From: Chromobacterium haemolyticum
GTDB lineage: Bacteria; Pseudomonadota; Gammaproteobacteria; Burkholderiales; Chromobacteriaceae
DNA: 64,000 nucleotides
Direction of reading: 5' to 3'
Assembly: GCF_002081825.1 (NCBI RefSeq)
Contig: NZ_MUKU01000012.1
Coordinates: 62,001-126,000, forward strand
Shown here piece by piece: positions 19,138 to 29,825 of the stretch. The position numbers and the translations under genes were made by a program. Numbering within the stretch: position 1 is the first letter of the stretch; the number at the start of each line of letters is the position of its first letter. Under the pieces are notes generated by a model. It searched no databases. It saw only the letters and a list, made by a program, of their open reading frames with translations, and was not told where the DNA came from.

Positions 19138-20348
19138 CCCGCGCCTCCTTCCGCCGCCGCGGTTTCTTGGCTCCGCCGCAAATAATCGCTCAATTCGTTT
19201 TCACGTACCGGCAAAGCCATACAAGCGCCCTGCACGCAAGGACAGCCCATCTCCTGCGCCAGCGCGACATCTTCCTCCTCATCGACGCCGCTTACAGTAA
19301 TCGCCCCCGGCGGCAAGCCGTAAATACGCAAAAAACGCAGCGCCTGCGGATCCGCTCCCAGCATGGCTCGTATCCATTGCAGGGATTCGATGGGGATGTT
19401 CACATGGTCGAACGGCAGCTTGAGCATATTGCTCTGAGTCAGCGAGCCGGTACCGAAGTGATCGGCGATCAGCCGGAACCCCAGATACTTGATCTTGGCG
19501 ACGTTCTCGAAAGCCTGAGCCGGCGATTGCTCGCCCAGGCCCTCGGCCAACTCAAAGCCCAACAGGCGCGGCGACACGCCTCGCTGCTGCAACAGGGAAT
19601 GACAGTGATCGAACAGGTTTTCACTCTCCAGGCAGGCTTTGTCGATGCGCACATTGAAACCACACTCCTCGCCCAATCCTTGTTGGCGCAAGCCCGCCAG
19701 CAAGCTGGCGATGCGCGCCACCAATTCCTCCAGCACCAGCGCGGAAATTCCCTTGCGGCGCGCCAGCACATTGAACAGCCCCGCGCCCCACTCCACCCGC
19801 CCTTGCGGCCGGATCAGCGCCGCCACGTCGAAGCCTGCCAGCCGGTGGCCGGGCAGGCTCAAGATCGGCTCAAGCTCCAGCTTGAACTCCCCGGAACACA
19901 CATCGGCGAAAAAGCTCTCCACTTCCAGTTGCTGCACCTGATAGGCGCGCTCCAGATCGTTGAAGATGCTGTTAAGCGCGGTGAGAAAGGATTCCGCTGA
20001 ATACGGCTTGGACAGAAAGCGGGTGCTGCCTATGCCCAGGCTGCAGGCCATCTCGCTGATAGTGTTCAGGGTCTTGCCGTCATAGCCGGAAATGATCAGC
20101 AACGCCGCCTGGTAACCGAGTAAAGCCACGTGTTTGATGAAGTCGATGCCGTTCATGCCCGGCATGCCGATATCGGTGACAATCAGGTCGTAGTTGTTCT
20201 CGCCGATGCTGCGCAGCGCCTCAGCCGGATCGCTGAACTCATCGATGGCCACTTCGTAACGGCTAAAGAAGCTGGCCTGACGAGAAATCAATTTCCGCAA
20301 CACCAGCTGGTCTTCAAGAATCAGAAACCGCTTTGCTGGCAAGCCCAT
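19134..20348 (-). CDS. REC-EAL response regulator with degenerate EAL domain
   Basis: A 404-residue protein. The receiver (1-125) is intact: E12/D13, phosphoacceptor D59 (IVTDIGMPGMNG), K around RFLSKPYS. The EAL domain (about 150-395) has lost catalytic residues: GFDVAALIRP replaces the EAL motif, ADHFGTG replaces DDFGTG, FDHVNIP lacks the Lys of xxIKID, and VSGVDEE replaces EGVE. It is thus expected not to hydrolyse cyclic-di-GMP, though it may bind it or a protein partner. Strong SD (AAGGGGGA) before ATG 20348. First gene of the signalling operon. Confidence 0.9.
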   Translation of the reverse strand: MGLPAKRFLILEDQLVLRKLISRQASFFSRYEVAIDEFSDPAEALRSIGENNYDLIVTDIGMPGMNGIDFIKHVALLGYQAALLIISGYDGKTLNTISEMACSLGIGSTRFLSKPYSAESFLTALNSIFNDLERAYQVQQLEVESFFADVCSGEFKLELEPILSLPGHRLAGFDVAALIRPQGRVEWGAGLFNVLARRKGISALVLEELVARIASLLAGLRQQGLGEECGFNVRIDKACLESENLFDHCHSLLQQRGVSPRLLGFELAEGLGEQSPAQAFENVAKIKYLGFRLIADHFGTGSLTQSNMLKLPFDHVNIPIESLQWIRAMLGADPQALRFLRIYGLPPGAITVSGVDEEEDVALAQEMGCPCVQGACMALPVRENELSDYLRRSQETAAAEGGAG

Positions 20349-20429
20349 GGGATATCCCCCTTAGCATCGCGCGCGGGCACTCTGCCGGCCGGCCGCAACC
20401 CAATTTAAATACGACATTCGAGTAATATT

Positions 20430-20458
20430 GATATAGGTCGTTAACCTCGCAGCCACAA
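20430..20458 (-). promoter_or_regulatory. candidate sigma-70 promoter of the signalling operon
   Basis: On the - strand TTGTGG (20458-20453), 17 bases, TATATC (20435-20430). It lies 82 bp upstream of the REC-EAL start codon. Confidence 0.45.
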
Positions 20459-20555
20459 CCACAGCTTGCAATCTTCTCCCGCGACGGCGTTCCGCTTGTG
20501 CAATTGCCGCCGCCGCCATGCATAATGAGAACATTGTCACGCTAGGAGCCACGCC

Positions 20556-20990
20556 ATGCTGTTCCAGTCCTGCCAGCTCGGCCAAGTCGATATCGACGAG
20601 AGCACTGTCATCACTTTCCCCCGCGGCATTCCCGCGCTGGAAAACTGCACCCGTTTCAAGCTGTTTCACAACGCCACTCAGGCGCAGCCTCAAGTGTTCT
20701 GGCTCCAATCCTTGGACGACCCCGGCGTCATCTTCAGCATCACCACGCCGGAAGCGCTGGACATCCGCTACGAGATCGAATTGGACGACACCGAGGTGTC
20801 CGAACTGAAATTGCAACAGCCGCAGGATGTGGCCATCCTGCTCATGCTGAGTAATCAGGCCGACGAGCAACATCCAGCCTTGTCCACGATGAAGGCGAAC
20901 ATTCGCAACCCTCTGGTGGTCAATCTGCAAAGCCGCACCGGCTTGCAAAAAGTGGGGCTGCAGTGCGACATCCTGCTGCATAACCGCTGA
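20556..20990 (+). CDS. fliW: flagellar assembly factor FliW
   Basis: A 144-residue cytoplasmic protein. FliW binds flagellin and, when free, the RNA-binding regulator CsrA, thereby linking flagellin export to its translation. The family pattern is visible: ITFPRGIPALENCTRFKLF near the N-terminus, VFWLQSLDDPGVIFSITTP in the middle and SNQADEQHPALSTMKANIRNPLVVN, close to the family VNLKAPIVIN region. Length is typical (about 145). No csrA or flagellin is adjacent; flagellin is encoded 17 kb away. The stop overlaps the tag start by one base (TGATG). Confidence 0.93.
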   Translation: MLFQSCQLGQVDIDESTVITFPRGIPALENCTRFKLFHNATQAQPQVFWLQSLDDPGVIFSITTPEALDIRYEIELDDTEVSELKLQQPQDVAILLMLSNQADEQHPALSTMKANIRNPLVVNLQSRTGLQKVGLQCDILLHNR

Positions 20991-21556
20991 TGCCCGTCCC
21001 AACCCGCTGTGCCTGGTGCGGCGACGATCCCCTCTACGTCGCCTATCACGACGAGGAATGGGGATGTCCCGAGCGCGACGACCGCAAGCTGTTTGAAATG
21101 CTGATTCTGGAAGGCGCTCAGGCCGGTCTGTCCTGGATCACCATTCTGCGCAAGCGCGACGGCTACCGCCGCGCTTTTCACGGTTTCGACCCGGTCAAAG
21201 TGGCGGCGATGGACGACGGCGACGTTGAGCGCCTGATGCAGGACGCCGGCATCGTGCGCAACCGGCTGAAAATCCAGAGCGCCATCCGCAACGCCAAGGT
21301 ATTCCTGCAAATGCAGCAACAGCACGGCAGTTTCGCCGACTGGCTGTGGGCGCATGTGGACGGCCGGCCGATACTACGCCGCCGCGACGATGAGCGGGTG
21401 CCCGCCAGCACCGAGCTGTCCGACCGCATCAGCAAGGCGCTGAAGAAAGCCGGCATGAACTTCGTCGGCAGCACGGTGATTTACGCCTATCTACAGGCCT
21501 GCGGCGTGGTCAACGATCATATGTCCGCCTGCTTCCGCCACCCTGATCGCGGCTAA
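20990..21556 (+). CDS. tag: DNA-3-methyladenine glycosylase I
   Basis: A 188-residue base-excision-repair glycosylase that removes 3-methyladenine from DNA. Very clear match to Tag: RCAWCGDDPLYVAYHDEEWG, LFEMLILEGAQAGLSWITIL, and VGSTVIYAYLQACGVVNDHMSAC. The zinc ligands of E. coli Tag correspond here to the N-terminal Cys, the His in YHDEEW, and the His and Cys of NDHMSAC. Translationally coupled to fliW (TGATG), an odd functional pairing seen only as gene order. Confidence 0.96.
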   Translation: MPVPTRCAWCGDDPLYVAYHDEEWGCPERDDRKLFEMLILEGAQAGLSWITILRKRDGYRRAFHGFDPVKVAAMDDGDVERLMQDAGIVRNRLKIQSAIRNAKVFLQMQQQHGSFADWLWAHVDGRPILRRRDDERVPASTELSDRISKALKKAGMNFVGSTVIYAYLQACGVVNDHMSACFRHPDRG

Positions 21557-21570
21557 GCGCGCCGCGCAAA

Positions 21571-21597
21571 AAAAAAGCCCGGGAATCCGGGCTTTTT
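21571..21597. terminator. bidirectional terminator between tag and clpB
   Basis: AGCCCGG (21576-21582), loop GAAT, CCGGGCT (21587-21593), flanked by A9 on the left and T6 on the right, so it can act on both convergent genes. Confidence 0.9.
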
Positions 21598-21614
21598 TAC
21601 GAGCGGGCCTGTGC

Positions 21615-24194
<2,580 letters not shown>

Positions 24195-24225
24195 GGAGTG
24201 GCTCCTTCGGAACGTTGATATGCAC

Positions 24226-24254
24226 TATTTGGGCATGGCCAGTTGCTTTTCAAG
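24226..24254 (-). promoter_or_regulatory. sigma-32 heat-shock promoter of clpB
   Basis: On the - strand CTTGAAA (24254-24248), 14 bases, CCCAAATA (24233-24226), matching the RpoH consensus CTTGAAA-N13-15-CCCCATNT with few mismatches. It lies 32 bp upstream of the clpB start codon. Confidence 0.8.
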
Positions 24255-24439
24255 CCTCTCTTATTATCGATTTTGAACTCAATTTTACACTTGGCGCCAC
24301 TTCCACATGGCATTGCCGAAAAACTTAATCTATGCATTAAATCGAGAGCGGTATCGGACCAGGCCCTGACAAAAGGTCCCAAGTCTTGAGCCGCCCGTCT
24401 GATGAAATCGCTTACCGAATCTTAAAAAGGGGCATCACC

Positions 24440-24922
24440 ATGAAACAACTCCTGAGCGCCGGCCTCCTATGCGCCGCCTGTTCCCTGGCCCACGCCGACA
24501 ACGACATCTCCTTGCTGGTGTTCGGCGCATCCATACACAGCCAATGCAGCGGAAAACATTGCGACTTCAACGGTGAAAACCCCGGCTTGGGGCTGGAATG
24601 GGCGCCGCTGGGCAACGACGCGGATGGACGCTGGATAAGCCGCATCGGCTCTTATCGCGATTCCTTCCGCGAAACGGCTTGGTTCGTCGCCGGCGGCTGG
24701 CGCAAAGAATGGCAGTTGGGCTCCAGCCCGCTCTACGCCGGCACCACCCTGTTGCTCGGTTATCTGGACGGCTCCGGCGTCAAGCAGGTGGTCGCCTACC
24801 CCATACTGAGCATCGGCACCCGCAAGCTGGCGCTGGAAGTGGGTTACGCGCCCAAGATGGACTATACGCCGCACAAAACGCGGGTCGCCGTCACCACTTT
24901 CAATCTACGCTGGACCTTTTAA
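24440..24922 (+). CDS. PagP-like outer-membrane beta-barrel (possible lipid A palmitoyltransferase)
   Basis: A 160-residue protein with signal peptide MKQLLSAGLLCAACSLAHA and a small beta-barrel. H33 (ASIHSQ), D74 and S75 (YRDSF) are in the same order and close spacing as the catalytic His-Asp-Ser of PagP, which moves palmitate from phospholipid to lipid A in the outer membrane. The pattern DSF..........AGGW and the C-terminal FNLRWTF also resemble PagP. ATG 24440 has AAGGGG 7 bases upstream; the longer frame lacks a signal peptide start. Two Cys (35 and 41) might form a disulfide. The family call is by motif only; an acyloxyacyl hydrolase-like barrel is an alternative. Confidence 0.6.
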   Translation: MKQLLSAGLLCAACSLAHADNDISLLVFGASIHSQCSGKHCDFNGENPGLGLEWAPLGNDADGRWISRIGSYRDSFRETAWFVAGGWRKEWQLGSSPLYAGTTLLLGYLDGSGVKQVVAYPILSIGTRKLALEVGYAPKMDYTPHKTRVAVTTFNLRWTF

Positions 24923-24935
24923 AAGCCCGGCAAAG

Positions 24936-25433
24936 CTAGCGCAGCGAGCGCACCACCGCGCTGACAACGCCCCAGATCTCGACGCCGGTCTCCGCCGGCA
25001 AATCGGCGCAGCCTGCTTGCGCGGCGCGCAAGCAGGCGTGCCCAGGGCTCAGATGCAGCCGGCGCACCAGAAACTCGTCGCCCATCACCGCCACAACGAC
25101 ATCGTTGTGGCGCGGCGGCGGCATGCGATCGACGATCAATAGATCGCCGTCGAAAATGCCGGCCCCGGCCATGGCGTCGCCGGCGACGCGCACGAAGAAA
25201 CTGGTGTCCGGGTGCTGAATCAGAAAGTCGTTAAGATTGAGCGAACGCTCGAGATAGTCGTCGGCCGGCGACGGAAAGCCCGCCGCCACGCTGCCGTCGA
25301 ACCACGGAATATGAGTGTCGCCGGCGGAGGGGCCCCGCGCGGCGCTTATCCGGCCCGGCGCCAGCCGAGCCAGTTCCGCCAAAGGCCGGTCGCGAGCGAC
25401 CAGCGGCGGGCTCTTCGGCTTCTCCTCGTCCAT
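24936..25433 (-). CDS. UmuD-like S24 protein without catalytic dyad
   Basis: A 165-residue protein homologous to the SOS polymerase V subunit UmuD over residues 48-165 (GFPSPADDYLE, LNLNDFLIQHPDTSFFVRVAGDAM, GIFDGDLLIVDR). The catalytic Ser of GDSM is Ala 87 (GAC GCC ATG) and the catalytic Lys of TVKK is Arg 124 (LVRRL), so it should be unable to cleave itself. The cleavage-site Cys-Gly is Ala51-Gly52. It carries a 48-residue N-terminal extension instead of the usual roughly 24. ATG 25433 starts 10 bp after the selD stop; a TTG at 25454 overlaps selD. No umuC is adjacent and I see no LexA box. Confidence 0.85.
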   Translation of the reverse strand: MDEEKPKSPPLVARDRPLAELARLAPGRISAARGPSAGDTHIPWFDGSVAAGFPSPADDYLERSLNLNDFLIQHPDTSFFVRVAGDAMAGAGIFDGDLLIVDRMPPPRHNDVVVAVMGDEFLVRRLHLSPGHACLRAAQAGCADLPAETGVEIWGVVSAVVRSLR

Positions 25434-25443
25434 ATCGCGCCGC

Positions 25444-26484
25444 TCAGCGGACAATGACGCGAGCCTCGCCCGCGGCCAGGCGGCCTATCTTGGCGGCATA
25501 AGCGAAACCGGCGCGTTGGAAACGCGCCAAAACCTCGTCCGCCTGCTCCGGCGCCACCGCGGCCAGCAAGCCGCCGCTGGTCTGCGGATCGGCCAACAGC
25601 CGTAACTGCCACTCCGGCAGATCCGCGCCAAAGTCGACGTGCTCGCCGAAACTGGCGAGGTTGCGCTCGATCGCGCCCGGACCGCAGCCTTGCTCCGCAA
25701 AAACGCGGGCTTCCTCGATCACCGGCACGTCGGCCATATCAATGTGCGCCGCCAACTTCGCGCCCTTGCATACTTCCAAGGCATGGCCGAGCAAGCCGAA
25801 GCCAGTGACGTCGGTCAGCGCGTGCACGCCGTCCATGGCCGCCAACTCCGCTCCCACCGTGTTCAACTTGGTGGTGGAAGCGATCAAAGCCTGGTAACCC
25901 TTGTCGTCCAACTCCCCTTTTTTCATCGCCTGCGCCAGCACGCCAACACCCAGGCCCTTGCCCAAAATCAGCACGTCGCCGTCTCGCGCCTCGCTGTTGC
26001 GCTTGAGCTGATCCGGGTGTACCACGCCCAAGGCAACCAGGCCGTAGATAGGCTCGGGGGAGTCGATGGAATGACCGCCTGCGAGCGGAATGCCGGCGGC
26101 GTGACATACCGACTCGCCGCCCGAGAGGATGTCGCGAATGGTCTCCACCGGCAACACCTTCACCGGCATGCCGACGATGGCCAGCGCCATGATGGGCGTC
26201 GCTCCCATCGCGTAAATGTCCGAAAGGGCGTTAGTGGCGGCGATGCGGCCAAAGTCATAAGCATCGTCTACGATGGGCATGAAAAAATCGGTGGTCGCCA
26301 CGATCGCCTGCGAGGCGTTCAATTGATACACTGCGGCGTCGTCGCTGGTTTCCGCACCCACCAAGAGATTGGGAAAGGCCATTTTTTCCTTGGCCGTCGA
26401 CAAAATAGACTCCAGCACCGCCGGGGCAATTTTGCAGCCGCAGCCGCCGCCGTGAGACAATTGCGTCAATTTGATTTCAGCCAT
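25444..26484 (-). CDS. selD: selenide, water dikinase
   Basis: A 346-residue enzyme making selenophosphate from selenide and ATP, the selenium donor for selenocysteine and for 2-selenouridine in tRNA. N-terminal glycine-rich catalytic loop SHGGGCGCKI, with C15 and K18 aligning with the catalytic Cys17 and Lys20 of E. coli; ATP/Mg-binding Asp in SDDAAVY and TTDFFMPIVDDAYDFGRIAATNALSDIYAMG; C-terminal ADPQTSGGLL. GGAG lies 8 bases before ATG 26484. It diverges from mnmH with only 20 bp between start codons, which links it to the selenouridine pathway. Confidence 0.97.
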   Translation of the reverse strand: MAEIKLTQLSHGGGCGCKIAPAVLESILSTAKEKMAFPNLLVGAETSDDAAVYQLNASQAIVATTDFFMPIVDDAYDFGRIAATNALSDIYAMGATPIMALAIVGMPVKVLPVETIRDILSGGESVCHAAGIPLAGGHSIDSPEPIYGLVALGVVHPDQLKRNSEARDGDVLILGKGLGVGVLAQAMKKGELDDKGYQALIASTTKLNTVGAELAAMDGVHALTDVTGFGLLGHALEVCKGAKLAAHIDMADVPVIEEARVFAEQGCGPGAIERNLASFGEHVDFGADLPEWQLRLLADPQTSGGLLAAVAPEQADEVLARFQRAGFAYAAKIGRLAAGEARVIVR

Positions 26485-26504
26485 TTGCGGACTCCGCCAT
26501 ATTT

Positions 26505-27542
26505 ATGCTTTTCAAGGTCGCGAACGTATCACAGCTTGAGCAGTTTGACGAGATCATCGACGTCCGCTCTCCGGCAGAATTTGCCGAGGATCATATTCCC
26601 GGCGCCATTAACTGCCCGGTTCTGGACAACGATGAGCGGATTCGCGTCGGCACGCTGTACAAACAGGTTTCTCCATTCGAAGCGCGCAAAGTCGGCGCGG
26701 CGCTGGCCGCCAAGAATATCGCCCGACACATCGAAGAACGCTTCGCTGATCGCCCCAAATCCTGGCGCCCGCTGATCTGCTGCTGGCGCGGCGGCCAACG
26801 CTCCGGCTCCATGGCGCTGATCTTCGCACAGATAGGCTGGCCAGCGCATCAGTTGGAGGGCGGCTACAAAGCCTACCGTCGCCAAGCGCTGCAATGGCTG
26901 GATGAGCTGCCGGGCCAGCTCAAGCTGCGCGTGATCTGCGGCCCCACCGGCTCCGGCAAAAGCCGCTTGCTGCATGCCTTGGCGCGCGCAGGCCACCAAG
27001 TGTTGGATCTGGAGCAGTTGGCCAATCACCGCGGCTCGGTGCTCGGCCGCCTGCCGGACTTGCCGCAACCGCCGCAAAAGTGGTTCGACACCTTGCTGCT
27101 GCAACAGATTCGCGGCCTGGACCCCATGCGACCGGTCTTCATCGAGTCGGAAAGCAAGAAAGTGGGCTTCGTCACCCTGCCCGATGCGCTGTATCGTCAG
27201 ATGCACCAAGGCGACTGCCTGCTGATCGACGTGCCCTTGGCCGAACGCGTGCGCTTCCTGCTGGAAGATTACGCCTTCTACCTGCAAGACCCCGAGGCCT
27301 TGATCCGCCAGTTGGGGTTCTTGAAGGGCTTGCACTCAGGAGAGCAATTGGACGCCTGGAACCAGATGATCCGAGCCGACCGCTTTGATGCGCTGGTAGC
27401 CGATTTGCTGGCCAAGCACTATGATCCGCTCTACTACCGTTCGCTGGGAAAGCATTACCCGCAACTGGCCGAAGCCGTGCCTCTACGGCTGGACAGCCTG
27501 GCACCGGAAGGGCTGGATCTGGCCGCCTCGCGCATCATCTGA
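26505..27542 (+). CDS. mnmH: tRNA 2-selenouridine synthase
   Basis: A 345-residue enzyme (SelU/YbbB) that replaces sulfur by selenium at wobble uridine 34 of Lys, Glu and Gln tRNAs, using selenophosphate. N-terminal rhodanese domain (about 15-125) with the catalytic Cys of ICCWRGGQRS (C93, equivalent to E. coli C97); C-terminal P-loop domain with GPTGSGKS (146-153) and the family segment LEQLANHRGSVLGRLPDLPQP. Its start lies 20 bp from that of selD on the other strand, so its promoter must overlap selD coding sequence. The TGA stop is the first three bases of repeat copy C. Confidence 0.96.
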   Translation: MLFKVANVSQLEQFDEIIDVRSPAEFAEDHIPGAINCPVLDNDERIRVGTLYKQVSPFEARKVGAALAAKNIARHIEERFADRPKSWRPLICCWRGGQRSGSMALIFAQIGWPAHQLEGGYKAYRRQALQWLDELPGQLKLRVICGPTGSGKSRLLHALARAGHQVLDLEQLANHRGSVLGRLPDLPQPPQKWFDTLLLQQIRGLDPMRPVFIESESKKVGFVTLPDALYRQMHQGDCLLIDVPLAERVRFLLEDYAFYLQDPEALIRQLGFLKGLHSGEQLDAWNQMIRADRFDALVADLLAKHYDPLYYRSLGKHYPQLAEAVPLRLDSLAPEGLDLAASRII

Positions 27543-27664
27543 GAACATGTTTACGATCTAGCGAGACAAGGCGAAAACGACGGAGAAAGCGGAATGTACA
27601 CGTGCATCTTGGGCTTGTTTTTAACGCCGCATCGCTGAAGCGCAACTGATCGTAAACCGGTTCA
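27540..27664 (+). repeat. dispersed repeat, copy C
   Basis: 125 bp. The left end TGAGAACATGTTTACGATC includes the mnmH stop; the right end GATCGTAAACCGGTTC is its imperfect inverted repeat (14 of 16 bases). The interior has GAGACAAGGCGAAAAC, CGGAGAAAGCGGAATGTACA and a shortened right half. It separates mnmH from mnmC. Confidence 0.85.
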
Positions 27665-27767
27665 ACGTCCGCCTCGCCGAGCGGCGCTGATCGCGACGCG
27701 AAACTGCGGTATCATCAGAACATCCTAATTCATCCGCGGCGCCGCGCCGCGCCCCGACTCCGCGCGC

Positions 27768-29753
27768 ATGACCCCACACGCTCAACTTGACTGGCACGAC
27801 GGTCAACCGGTTTCCCTCGCATTCGGCGATGTCTACTTCTCCCGCGCCTCCGGCCTGGACGAAACCCGCCATGTTTTCCTGCGGCACAACCGCTTGGTCG
27901 AACGCTTCGCCGAACTGCCCGCCGGCGGCCACTTCACCATTGCGGAAACCGGCTTCGGCACCGGCCTGAATTTCTTGTGCGCGTGGGAGTGTTTCCTGCA
28001 ATACGCGCCGGCCGATACGCGCCTGCACTTCATCAGCGCGGAGAAGTTTCCGCTGACCCCGCGCGACCTGACCCAAGCGCTGGCGCTCTGGCCTCAGCTA
28101 GCCGGCCTGACCCAACAATTGCTGGCCCAATACCAGGCGCTGCCCCCTGGCTGGCACCGCCTGCTGTTGAGTCAGGGACGCGTCACGCTGACCTTGCTGA
28201 TCGGCGATGTTCTGGAAGTGCTGCCGGAGGTGGACGCTCGCGTCGACGCCTGGTTCCTCGACGGCTTCGCCCCGTCCAAGAACCCGGACATGTGGCAACC
28301 GGAGTTGTTCCAGACCATGGCGCGGCTCTCCGCGCCCGGCGCCACCTTCGCCACGTTCACCAGCGCGGGTTTCGTGCGCCGCGGCTTGAGCGAAGCCGGC
28401 TTCGCCGTCAGCAAAACCGCCGGTTTCGGCCATAAGCGGGAAATGAGCCACGGCCATTTGCAAACCCTGCCCGCCGGAGAGTGGTCGCCGCCGTGGTTCG
28501 CGCGCCCGGCGCGGCGCCATGGCGAACGCAGCGCCATCGTCATCGGCGGCGGCATCGCCGGCGCCGCCAGCGCCTACAGCCTGGCTTGCCGCGGCTGGCA
28601 GGTCACCGTGGTAGAACGCCTGCCCGAACTGGCCCGCGGCGCTTCCGGCAACCCGCAAGGCGTGCTGTACACCAAGCTGTCTTCGCACTTCACCCCGCTG
28701 ACCCGCCTGATCCTGTCCGGCTACGCTTACAGCCTCCGCACGCTGAAAACCCAATTGCCGGAAGACGACGCGAACTGGCGCGGGTGCGGCGTATTGCAAT
28801 TGGCCTACGATGCGGCCGAGGCTGAGCGCCAGCAAGGCTTGGCCTCGGCCGGTTTCGGCGCCGATTTCCTGCGCCCGGTCGACGCCAGCGAGGCCAGCGA
28901 GCTGGCCGGCGTCGAACTGCAGCACGGCGGCCTGTTCTTTCCGGAAGGCGGCTGGGTCAACCCGCCCGCTCTGGTGCGCAAACTGGTGGAACATCCCAAT
29001 ATCCAAGTTCGCACTAGCCGCACCATCGTGGAGCTGGACTACAACCCGCTGGATAAAAGCTGGGTCGCCATCGGCGATGAAGGATCCGTGGCCATCGGCT
29101 CCGTGGTCATTCTGGCCGGGGCGGCGGAAACCGGCTCCTTCGACGCCACCCAGCACCTGCCCTTGAAAAAGATTCGCGGCCAAGTCACCGTGGCGCGCGC
29201 CACCGAACACAGCGAGGCGCTGCGCACCGTGCTGTGCGGCGAAGGCTATATCTCCCCGGCCCGTTTCGGCGAACACTGCCTGGGCGCCACCTTCAAATTC
29301 AACACCGAAGATCTCGGCGTCAATCTGTTCGAGCATCAGGAAAATCTGCAAATGCTGGCGGGGCTGGCGCCCAGCCTCTACCAGGCCTTGGGCGGAGAAG
29401 GTTTGCTGGACAAAGCCCTGGCCGGGCGCGCCGCGCTGCGCTGCACCAGCCCGGACTACCTGCCCATCGTCGGCCCGGTCGCCCACGCGCAAAGCCTGAT
29501 CGACGCCTATTTGCCGCTGAGCAAGGACGCTTCCTTGAAACTAAGCGCCGCCGCTCCCTGGATAGACGGTCTCTACGTCAACACGGCCCATGGTTCGCGC
29601 GGCATGATCACCGCGCCGCTGTCCGGCGAAATCCTCGCCGCCCTGCTGGAGGACGAGCCGGCCCCGGTGGCCCGCAGCCTGATGCAAGCCACCCACCCCA
29701 GCCGCTTCCTGATGCGCGACCTGATGCGCAACAAAGTCCCCCAGCGGAGCTAA
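27768..29753 (+). CDS. mnmC: bifunctional tRNA mnm5s2U biosynthesis protein MnmC
   Basis: A 661-residue enzyme completing 5-methylaminomethyl-2-thiouridine at position 34. The N-terminal methyltransferase domain (about 1-240; SAM-binding ETGFGTGLNFLCAWE; VDAWFLDGFAPSKNPDMW) carries out MnmC2, methylation of nm5U. The C-terminal FAD oxidoreductase domain (about 260-655; dinucleotide-binding AIVIGGGIAGAASAYSL; ARGASGNPQGVLYTKLS) carries out MnmC1, removal of the carboxymethyl group. Length matches E. coli MnmC (668). It follows mnmH with a repeat copy between and shares its substrate nucleotide. Confidence 0.97.
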   Translation: MTPHAQLDWHDGQPVSLAFGDVYFSRASGLDETRHVFLRHNRLVERFAELPAGGHFTIAETGFGTGLNFLCAWECFLQYAPADTRLHFISAEKFPLTPRDLTQALALWPQLAGLTQQLLAQYQALPPGWHRLLLSQGRVTLTLLIGDVLEVLPEVDARVDAWFLDGFAPSKNPDMWQPELFQTMARLSAPGATFATFTSAGFVRRGLSEAGFAVSKTAGFGHKREMSHGHLQTLPAGEWSPPWFARPARRHGERSAIVIGGGIAGAASAYSLACRGWQVTVVERLPELARGASGNPQGVLYTKLSSHFTPLTRLILSGYAYSLRTLKTQLPEDDANWRGCGVLQLAYDAAEAERQQGLASAGFGADFLRPVDASEASELAGVELQHGGLFFPEGGWVNPPALVRKLVEHPNIQVRTSRTIVELDYNPLDKSWVAIGDEGSVAIGSVVILAGAAETGSFDATQHLPLKKIRGQVTVARATEHSEALRTVLCGEGYISPARFGEHCLGATFKFNTEDLGVNLFEHQENLQMLAGLAPSLYQALGGEGLLDKALAGRAALRCTSPDYLPIVGPVAHAQSLIDAYLPLSKDASLKLSAAAPWIDGLYVNTAHGSRGMITAPLSGEILAALLEDEPAPVARSLMQATHPSRFLMRDLMRNKVPQRS

Positions 29754-29772
29754 CGCGGGCCGAGGGCCAACG

Positions 29773-29806
29773 CAAAAAGCCCCCAACGCGCCAAGCGCCG
29801 GGGGCC
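29773..29806 (-). terminator. terminator of the thioesterase gene
   Basis: GCCCCC (29779-29784) pairs with GGGGGC (29800-29805) with a GCGC-rich inner part. On the - strand TTTTT follows. It lies 20 bp behind the stop at 29826. Confidence 0.7.
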
Positions 29807-29825
29807 AAGAACAGCGGCGGGAGTT

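Noticed and set aside
28098-29492. 464-codon - strand frame inside mnmC
   Set aside because: Antisense shadow of a clear MnmC; no SD or domain.
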